Positions 55,348-64,000 of a DNA stretch of 64,000 nucleotides are shown piece after piece. The notes beneath the pieces were generated by a model. The model did no database searches. It was not told the origin of the DNA and worked only from the letters and a program-made list of their open reading frames with translations. Source of the stretch: Pyricularia pennisetigena. Lineage: Eukaryota; Ascomycota; Sordariomycetes; Magnaporthales; Pyriculariaceae. Both the position numbers and the translations under genes were made by a program. The stretch spans positions 3,533,030 to 3,597,029 of the forward strand of contig NC_043740.1 of NCBI RefSeq assembly GCF_004337985.1, read 5' to 3'. Numbering within the stretch: the stretch's first letter is position 1; each line of letters starts with the position of its first letter.

Positions 55348-58300
55348 GGGAACAAAATTGTCTAAGCTGACAGGCACCACACCAACGTCGTGAGGTCCGC
55401 CGACTCGCTGTGCTGTTTGTGAGTGGAGTAGACTGTATGTACACAAAGTACGCTGGTGGTTGCTGTTGAAATTGCGTGACGTCGTGTAGCAGAATGGTCG
55501 TGTCTGTTCAGCGGCTTCCGTCTAGAGTAGGACGCTTGTCGATTGGCACCCGGAGGATCAGCAACGTGGGTGGCAATTTTTGTAGCACTCGGCCGCTACT
55601 TTTTGTGAGGAATTGCGTGTGACGAATGATTGTTGGGAACGGACGCTCGGGTCCCGTCAAAATACTGGAACGATGACGTTAGGACTAAATTTTGATGCTG
55701 TTCCTTATCAACGAAGAAATTCTTAGGGATGGCAGTGTTTGTTTCAGTCAATATCCGTGCTGTATGAATGAATAAATGAATGACAGTTGGCATTCTCCAG
55801 AAAAGACCTAACGACTCTCTGTCTGTATCCAGGTTGCACTACAAAAGGCTACCTGCAAGCACCTCAGTCAGACATTCTGGGGAAGTGCAACCAATTCATC
55901 CAATTGGAACACCAACGACCAGGAAATGTGGGCCTTGGGAAACATGCGAGCATACCAATGGCGGGGTCCCCTGCCAGCATCTAAAAGATCCTAATCCTTG
56001 TCACATGGGGTATCTGTGCGTCTAGTCAAATAATACTACTCTACCAGCAAGCCAGGTACCTACCTGGTCCATTCACGACAAGATGATCGAGAAGTTGAAT
56101 TCGCAACTGTGGTGTCGCTGGTCTAGAGTCTAGTATAATCGTATCGTGACTTCTACTACAATACACGTTCCCAGCAAATACACTAGTCTAGTTATAGACT
56201 AAGATGGAGACACTGCAGAAGCTGCCTAGCGTAGCCGATGTGGGTACCGGAGAGGTGGGCGGGCTTGCAAAAGCTTCCCCCTTGCCTCTTAGACCTACTC
56301 AGTTCTCCGATTGTAGTGTAGGTTAGGTACACAAAGTGCGTTAAATCCCTGCTCGCTCAGCCGCTGATGTCAGTATCAGGACGAGGTTCCTTCCCCGCAA
56401 AGTCCAATGTGCTTGTTAATTAAAATATCTTGAGTGTTCTGGCCAGTTTGTGCTTGACAATATGTAGCTACGTGTCCACTTTTTGGGAGGGGACTCACTC
56501 TTTGCGGGGTAAAAAAAAAAACCCCCCCAACCAACCAACAAAACAACTTGAAAAAAGATGCAAGAATGAACAAGGGAGGAAAGAGTTTGGGCGATGAAGT
56601 GCAGCAAAACTAGGCACAAGCGTAACGGCAGACCAGCTTCCCCAGGAAAGATCTAAAGCTTCTTATCTGCAAATGCAAAATAGTCCACTATTACACCATA
56701 GGTGGAGCTTGTGGAAACGCAAACAAGCCAGGGAGCCACAGTTTGCCAAGAGAGAGGTTGCAGATCTTCATCTGTGCCTTGATGTTTGTGCCTGGAGACT
56801 GCCGCGCAGACGACGACCTTGTTGCTTTTTTGCGCCAGTCTGGGTTTCCTTCCGTCGACTTCCGGTTGGAGGCGTGATCTATGTGGTTAGCTCGCTTGCA
56901 GGGCAGTAGCCTTTTTTTTTTTTCTCTCTCTTAAACCCAACCCAGAATCCGATGGCTGATGGCTTCAGACAGACAAAGATAAATACCAAAGCAACCAAGC
57001 CACACGCAAGCACTCAACAAAAAGCGGTGTCGTAGCTGCCTCCTAGCGCCGATGGCCAAAACCAGAGAGTTGGCCCTACTTGAACTAGCATCTTATCTCA
57101 CATCTACCATGGATCCTTTGTGGAATAGTGCGCTTCCTAGCTTGCCGTATAAAAAAAAATGAATCAGATAACTACCAATTTATTCAAGCTTCGATGTGGC
57201 CACCGTCGACAATGGCCGGATCCGCTACTTACTTTGCAAGTATGCCTTGGGGGAAAACGTCAAGCAAAAAAGGCAAAAGAAATGCATGCCAAAAAGAAAG
57301 GGCCACCTTGGTTGACAACATCTCGATGGCTCCCCCGCACACGGCCAATTGGTGCGGAGCTCCGTCTCGCACTGTTGGTCGCGTGTTTGCTTGATTGGTG
57401 AGTCAACAATGGACATACTGAAGATTGCGCGTCCCACGGACGGTGAGGGGGTTGCGCAGCATATCTCGAGCCTCCTGGTGTGATAAACAATACCAAAAAA
57501 AATACATACTACCATCTATCTCTACTCTGGTACCTTTTGTTGCAGGTGTGTGGGCAGTTTTTAGTGCTACCTCGCCATGGGCTGATGTCGTGTTGCGTTG
57601 CCCGTTCCGCATTTTCATTGGTACGTACTGTTTGTGTTGTACAATATAGTATACCAGGCCAACAGCGCCTTCCAGTATTAAACCTTGCCCCAGTACATGT
57701 TTTTGGCTTTTTTTTTTTCTTTTTTTTTCCTCCCCTTGGGAAAAGTTCAAAACTTTATCATCAACCAAACAATTTGTTCCAATGTTTCTCTGCTCAAGTC
57801 CTCTACCCCATGTGTTTTTAAACCTACCAAAAACGCCTACCACGTACAAAGCACAAAATAACCTTTTGGTTTTCAGGTGACACTCTAAACCAGACACAGC
57901 TTGGTGTGCTTGGTGACAAAAGCATCACATGAACTGAGATCCAACCAATTGCTCGTCCCATCTATAACCTACCTTGGCTCTTCTTGGATGCCTTATGATG
58001 GGAGCAAAAAGCCCACCCCATCCTCTACCAGCCCCGCACCCAGCCGTTGCCGGAAAATGGGCACATATTTGCATTAGGATGGGCTGGTTGGTCTATTTTA
58101 TATGTACTACTGGTAAAAGCGGGGCACACAAACAGTAATAATAAGCTGCATCACGGATACCTGCCTCATCTGCAAGTCCCATACCGTAGTACCATACCAA
58201 TTTCCACCACGCCACGGAGTATAAGTTCCTCTGACGGTTGAGACTTGGCATTTGGCGGCTGGCACTAGACCTAGTTCTAGACGTGAACAAGCTGCCTTTT

Positions 58301-58673
58301 TCCCCCATAAATCATGCACATAAACGGCGGAGTTTTCTCGGACTGCCTCTGAGCTGCAGGCACCACCAACATAAACAGACACTTACTCTCGTAATGGTCC
58401 TTGCAAGTTCTAGACCCTGGCCGACTTTTAATTCTTTTCCTTCCCTTCCTAAATCTCCTGCATGACCTGTACCTCTCCGTACAGTTGTCGCATTGGTCTT
58501 TACTACTGGACGGAAGACAAGCCCCGGCGGCCGCAGTTTGCTTCCCCGTGTCCAAAGAAAGCAAAGCATCCAAGGAAAAGAGGAGGGGGGAGGCAAGCGG
58601 GGATGCAAGACATGGATGGGATCATGCTTTCTGCCAGCCGATATCTTTGTTCAGGACCCTTTTCTTTTTTTTT

Positions 58674-58675
<2 letters not shown>

Positions 58676-58709
<34 letters not shown>
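58676..58709. repeat. T34 homopolymer
   Basis: Uninterrupted T run in the gene-poor stretch. Confidence 0.85.
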
Positions 58710-58711
<2 letters not shown>

Positions 58712-59203
58712 GCTTGTAATATGTAAGTTAGTCGCTCCCGCCTTTGGACTGTAGATCATTCCAAGTAGGGTGCAATTCTGACTCGCGACTATATCCCCTT
58801 GGTGAAGTATGAACCGCACTATATGAACAGCAAGTATGCAGGGGATCATCACCTAGACGTCACCCCGTTGTGTAAACCGGAAATTCTACATCTTCAAAAG
58901 ATATCCATTTGCTACCCAATGACACAAATTACTATCGGTCAGTTAGTTGAGTGTGACAGTGGCCACGACGTACTTTTGACTACCTGACAGCCAGTAAATC
59001 CAAATCAGCTCGCGTTTGTCTGTACTGTATTCTCTAATCTTACCAGTTTCAGTCCAATCTTTCCATGCAAGGATAAATAATTGTAAAAGGGAGAACATCA
59101 TGTTCTGAAGTCACCATTGCTCAACATAATATACGACACAACATAAACCCCCCAACAGCGCTTGAGTATACAGTGAGAATCCCGGCATAAGCGTCCCGCC
59201 AAC

Positions 59204-62200
59204 TCAGGGAATCCAAAGAGGCATCGTCCGACTCGACTCTGCTGCCCGTTGCAGGACAGATCCACTTCTCTGTCTGCTGAAATTCCCAGTGGACTGCCGG
59301 TATCGGTGATGCTCAGCCTCCACACCGGTAGCTCCCGAGGCCCTGTATGTTGCACGGCTTATCTGCCCTGGCTTTGCGACTATGAAATCATCTAATTCTG
59401 GCGGCGGCGACGAGATCCTGTACTGCCTGGACGATGGGAGAAAGTCGTTGTGTGAAGCCTCAGAGCCCTCCGTGCCGGTCTTGACTGTCATCACGCTTGA
59501 CCACCTCCCAGATAGCTTGTTGATGCTATCGAGTTTTCCCATCCACCAGAGACCAAGCAGGATCACCGAAGCTGTAACAGGAAGTGCGACAGCCCAATAT
59601 AGCCACTGACCCACTTCCATCTCACGGATGTCTGCCGTGTTCATTCCAAAAATAGATGCTACAGAAGAGAGCGGGAGGAAGACGATAGTGACGATAGTGA
59701 AGGCATAGATTGCTAGCTCTTGGTGGTCTTTGGTGACGTTGACCTCGGCCTCGATCTAAGGAAGAAGGTCCACCAATTTCATGACGGTCAGATACATATC
59801 ATTTTTGGGAAAACAGGGGCTGTCAACTTGGCCAATCCTGATAGTTTAGAGGAGTGAGATTTAGTTTCTTCAAGGCAAACCTACGGTTTCTCCCAAGTCA
59901 CGGACATATCCCACCAAGTGTGTGTATTGTTGAGAATCGCGCGATGATATTCGTTCGATATCCCTAATGAACCACGTTTTCAGTCCATATTGCCACTTGG
60001 TGGTGTGACTGGGACGATCTGGGTTGCCCTGAACCGTTAATCGCTCAACCCAGGCGTCTTGTGGTTCGTCGAGAATCTGCTGATATCTATGGGTATACTC
60101 TGTTCTCCTCGACTGCTGTCTCTGATCTCGAACAGGGGCATGCGTCAGCTTTACGTAGTCACCGTCACGGCCTGAAACTCTTGTCCGAGTCCCCCAGGAA
60201 TCCGCGGACCGAGATGTGAAAGCAAGACCTCGGATCACTCGGGCTTGTGTTTCGACGACATCATGGACGACCGCAAGTTCGTTTTGCAAAAGATTGGTTG
60301 TTTGCAGCAGACGACGGTCCGATGGCTTGGTGGTGATATCTGAATACTATGTTGATCAAACAAGTTCGTTTAGCGCAAGTTAGCCGGAAGGCTGTAAGCC
60401 CAAGTTACAGAAACAGCATACCAGCTTTTGTATACACTCGTAGTAGACTTTCCTGATTTCGAGCTGGCTGTGCCCTGTATTGCTCAATAGGGTTAAGTTG
60501 AATATAGCAGCAAGATCCACTGGCAGTACAACGGCTTTTCCAAGCAAGCTGTCTGGTTTTGGAAGTCGATCAACGGCCTCCCTGATTCCTTGACTTATCA
60601 GGTCGCTCGCAGCGAACAAGTGAGATTCTCCCCTTTTCGAATTGCTTGAAAGGTGAACAAGACTCATAAGAATATGTACCCACGACTGAGGGAGTTGCCT
60701 CGGTATAAAGACGCTGTCGATTCCGGCTTTGTCTGTCCGAGAGCTTGAGATCATCTTCACAAAAGCTTGGATGGGCTGCGTGAGAGACCTAAACTCTTGA
60801 CGAAGCGTCGGTCTGCACAGTGACTTGTCACTGTAGCACTACACTCTACTAGGTGAGCACCACATACGGCATGGCGGGCGATCTCTTGACACATATAGCA
60901 TCAGCAGCTGGAAGCTTACCCTCAGCATCCGATGAATAGCTCCCCAAAACTTTCCAACGGTGGGCGCTTGGCTTCCTAGAGGTAAATAAAAACGCTGAAT
61001 GATCTCTGCTGCATTGAAAATGTCAATGCATTCGGCATGAAGCTCAGCAAAGTGCGGGCTGTTAGTGCTTTCCGGTATGGCGCGTGATTTGAGCAAGCTT
61101 AGCAGTGACTGATGTGTGTCATTTTCGCAGGCTTCATATAATCTCATGTCTACAAACCTAGTTCGCTGGGAGAGGTGAGTATCAATCGCCTGAAGTTGGT
61201 TCTGGACGGTTTGTTCAATACCGTTGCCCTTGAGGCCTGCTAATCCAAGGACCATGAAGACATGAAAGTCTGGATCTGGACCTTGATCCATAAGGTCCGG
61301 TGTGATGCCAGTCATCTGCGGTGAGGCTTCGCGGCCTTGCGATCCCAAGACACCACGGGGTGGAGGTTGAGGAAGACTGCTATACTTCGAACTTGACAAT
61401 TAATATAATATTACCAGCCAAGGAAATAATATCATGCAAGCGTACCTCGTTTTCATGCGAAGGGTAACAGTGACCCCGGAGCAGGCTGTCAAGTCGAAGA
61501 AGGCCGACCAGTTTATATGACACACTTCTTGATGCCGGTAAAAGAACTGTAAAGTTCTAGGCCAGAAGCTCCGGAAGTGGGCCAGGAACGACTTGATGCA
61601 TCCAGATTAGCAAATACTTGGATTATCCCCCAAAGATATCGGGCACAACTCACAGGCCAGCTCTGGCAGTTTTCAAGAGGCAAAGACCATGTGGACTCTG
61701 CATAAGATACGAGGATAGAAGGTAAAGGCTTGGATGGTTCTCTGAGTGGTTCACTAACAAGCTCAATAGCTTTTCCTTGGAGTTCTTTCGAGCTCATTTC
61801 TCCACAGGTTATGAGGCATGCTGGGGATTCGAACATAATTCTTAGTTAATCGGAGGCAATAGTTGCTTGGCCCTGGAAAATAAGGCCATTAAACTCACAA
61901 TTTCCCACAACAATACACCACAGTTGGCGAATATGAAGGCAGAAGCCTGGCTTTGCATATTCCGTCTGACAGATAGCCTGTTGCATGTCACGGTCCCGAC
62001 CAATCTGACTGTGGTGAGCCTGCATCAAGGTTTGGTTGGGATACAAGGTAGGATCCCCAGCCGCACCGAGGCCTGAATACTTTGTGTACGATATATAAGG
62101 CATACATAGCCATGTCGCAATACGATCTTTTGGTGACGGATCTCCGAAGCTGTCTTGGTGAGCCAGAGATATGTTGCCATAGCCCGGCTCCATGAACGAG

Positions 62201-63274
62201 ACATGTTTGCCATTCACGGCAAGTTTGGTGCCACTGCCAAAGCTTTGTTTCACCTCGTCTAGCAGAGTGACGAGTTTGGACCGGTCTTCAGAATGCCTCA
62301 GTGGAACTTGGCTAACATGTTTCTAGTGCAGCAAGTAAGCTCTTGCAGACGGAATGCGAAACAGAGGCCGGATGCACAAAGGTGGCGACCAGAGAGCAAC
62401 CACACCAACCTGAAGGTCCTCAAAATTCAAAACATCTTGCTGAAGATGCCTTTTCAAGCGTGTCAGAATCTCCTGCTCTCGAATTAGGATTATCATGGTC
62501 ATGTTTGAACTCACAGCCAACGGAACAAAGGCCGCCTCTGCTTCTTTGGATCCTGAAACGTGGTAAGCTTAACATGATGAGGTCCGCGGAGCAAGTCATT
62601 CGCAGTGTACTTGGAATCGTATATCCCAACCGCAGGGCTGTTTATCACTCCTGGCAAAGCCTCGTTGGTTTGCAGCTTCTCTGTACGACATTCTGTATCC
62701 TCGGTGCTCAAGCTGAATGGAATCAGAGAGTTCCAGGGAGCAGTGTCGAATGCTGAGCTGGAGAACAATTCGCTGTAATCCTGATCCAGATTCTCGCTTG
62801 ATGAACCACTGAAGACATGGCCTGACGGTATTGGCACAGACCTTGAACGAGAGCGATCGTAATATCTTTGCGTGCCCCGCCGATTACGAGATCGACCGTC
62901 GTGGCGATCTCGGCTTTGGTCCCTGCCCCGGCTCCTACTTCTCGTCCTGCCGTGAACGAAGCGAAATCTCTCTCTGTGCGGTAATGCTACCTCCTCGGGT
63001 TCTTCCACTTGAACCCTAACACCATCATGTTGCCGGTCGCTCTATGCTTGCTCAACCCCGCGATCAGAAAAGTCCACAAACTCAATAATCACGCCGTGGG
63101 GGAAATGTGTTTCTTTCTCTGGTTGGGCGTTGGCCAAATGCTCACAGAGTCATTCGCATCTACATAGTGCAATCCTTCGGCCCCCTCTTGCACAGGTGCC
63201 TGGGCATTGATTCCATATCTAACTTCGTAGAGTGAATCCGGTAGCACTACGTGCGCCCGGGATCTTGCATCCAT
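59204..63274 (-). CDS. CorA-like Mg2+ transporter family protein, about 1106 aa, 10 exons
   Basis: A large fungal CorA-type protein. Proposed exons are 63274-63146, 63041-62515, 62449-62410, 62322-61899, 61820-61654, 61591-61446, 61391-60920, 60823-60422, 60346-59885 and 59755-59204; all ten join in frame. The N-terminal part reads LPDSLYEVRYGINAQAPVQE, then an Arg/Ser-rich stretch. The middle carries IATWLCMPYISYTKYSG, DMQQAICQTEYAKPGFCLHI with QLWCIVVGNSCLITCGEM, and SLCRPTLRQEFRSLTQPIQA. In exon 10, YAFTIVTIVFLPLSSVASIF ends in GMN (about residues 960-962), the CorA selectivity motif. A second membrane helix (LYWAVALPVTASVILLGLWW) and a cytosolic tail follow. The start and first intron are the weakest part: the first intron contains coding-like sequence and ends in a TAG that is in frame with exon 2. 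Ion selectivity is not shown. Confidence 0.78.
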
Positions 63275-63780
63275 AATTGGAAACCTCAAGGGAGCGACCG
63301 AGAGCTCTGATATCGCTCACAAGCTTTTCGAGGCCAAGACTTGAGCCCAGCAGATATATCTTGAAAAATAGTATAGCAGTGAAGACGACTCAGTAGGTCA
63401 CAGGTCGAGGTATTTCCTGAAATGTGGGCGAGTGGTTGCTCGTTTTCACTTGTGCCAAACTCAAATCTGGTGAGCGGTGCGTAGCTGCGAGGCGCACCTG
63501 CCTACTAGGGTAAGTAGCGGTGTAGGCAATGTCTTAGCAGTATCTGATGGACGCGAGAACACAGTACCAGCGTTACCTAACTCTAGGTACCTATTAAACG
63601 AAACTACTGACCGTCCAGTAAAACGGATGGCCTCCTATAGTCGCAAGCCACATTACCGTATGATTTTGCCATTGCTAGATATGAGAATCAATTTTTCTTC
63701 GGTACCAACTCAATCGAACGAGACTAGACAGGGAATTGGATATTCGGGGCTGGATAACGGCGTGTGACTACGCGATAATT

Positions 63781-63852
<72 letters not shown>

Positions 63853-64000
63853 CACACACACACAAATATTTGCGGATCAAGGTTCGTAACGTAAGGATGT
63901 TTGTTTTTATGAGAAAAAAGAATACGTCGCTGGCTAGTGATCTTCAGGATGATTTTATCATAAATATCTTCAGACAAGTTAGCGTCATTGCCCCGGGATT
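63275..64000. other. Upstream region of the CorA-like gene
   Basis: Promoter and possibly further 5' exons of the CorA-like gene, then low-complexity DNA. No other gene is supportable. Confidence 0.45.
63783..63864. repeat. T31-A25-(CA)n compound tract
   Basis: About 31 T pass directly into about 25 A and then about 13 CA units. The T and A arms are self-complementary and could form a long hairpin with no loop sequence. Confidence 0.9.

Larger units (their letters stand above)
54440..59203. other. Gene-poor stretch, about 4.8 kb
   Basis: It includes the promoter of the Ser-rich protein gene and then A/T-rich sequence with homopolymers at 55310-55347 and 58676-58709. No protein gene or RNA gene is supportable; all frames are short. 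Confidence 0.5.

Noticed and set aside
1..64000. CRISPR arrays, insertion sequences or bacterial operons
   Set aside because: The window is eukaryotic; no regularly spaced repeats or transposase genes were seen.

Overview
This window is nuclear DNA from a filamentous ascomycete, most likely a Sordariomycete and plausibly Magnaporthales. The evidence is short GT..AG introns (54-130 nt) with CTAAC/CTGAC-type branch sites, split Zn2Cys6 regulators, an Atg27 homologue, a metallothionein ending in Thr-His-Gly-Lys, a dispersed 5S rRNA gene with a TATA box near -29, and AT-rich spacers full of very long A/T runs. Species assignment is inference. Three runs of N (29569-29772, 35908-35936, 55338-55339) touch homopolymers and are assembly gaps.

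Region 1-14170 starts inside an RNA polymerase III subunit gene (RPC4, +). A minus-strand series follows: a 2EXR-type protein, a Cys-rich-start protein with an in-frame TAG, the Dug3-type glutamine amidotransferase of glutathione breakdown (4 exons), a secreted-type single-pass membrane protein, a broken kinase-like gene, a 28-residue two-exon metallothionein, and ATG27 (3 exons).

Region 17133-28691 holds three plus-strand genes: a secreted GH3 beta-glucosidase (9 exons), a membrane-anchored protein whose RNase H-like fold is split by a large insertion, and a Zn2Cys6 transcription factor (5 exons).

Region 28692-42508 is almost gene-free. It has one small proline-rich gene whose start codon appears to be assembled by splicing, followed by about 11 kb with no supportable gene.

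Region 42509-64000 has a BEM3-type PX-PH-RhoGAP protein, an intronless Zn2Cys6 regulator, a 5S rRNA gene, a serine-rich protein with five Arg-Arg-x-Ser sites, a gene-poor stretch with many homopolymers, and a 10-exon CorA-like transporter gene on the minus strand.

The genes do not form one pathway or a biosynthetic cluster. Themes that recur are metal and thiol handling (metallothionein, Dug3, CorA), membrane and vacuole traffic (Atg27), polarity (Bem3) and secreted cellulose breakdown (GH3). The least conventional object is the split RNase H-like protein at 21090-23885. The easiest genes to miss are the metallothionein at 11204-11377 and the 5S rRNA at 51670-51788.
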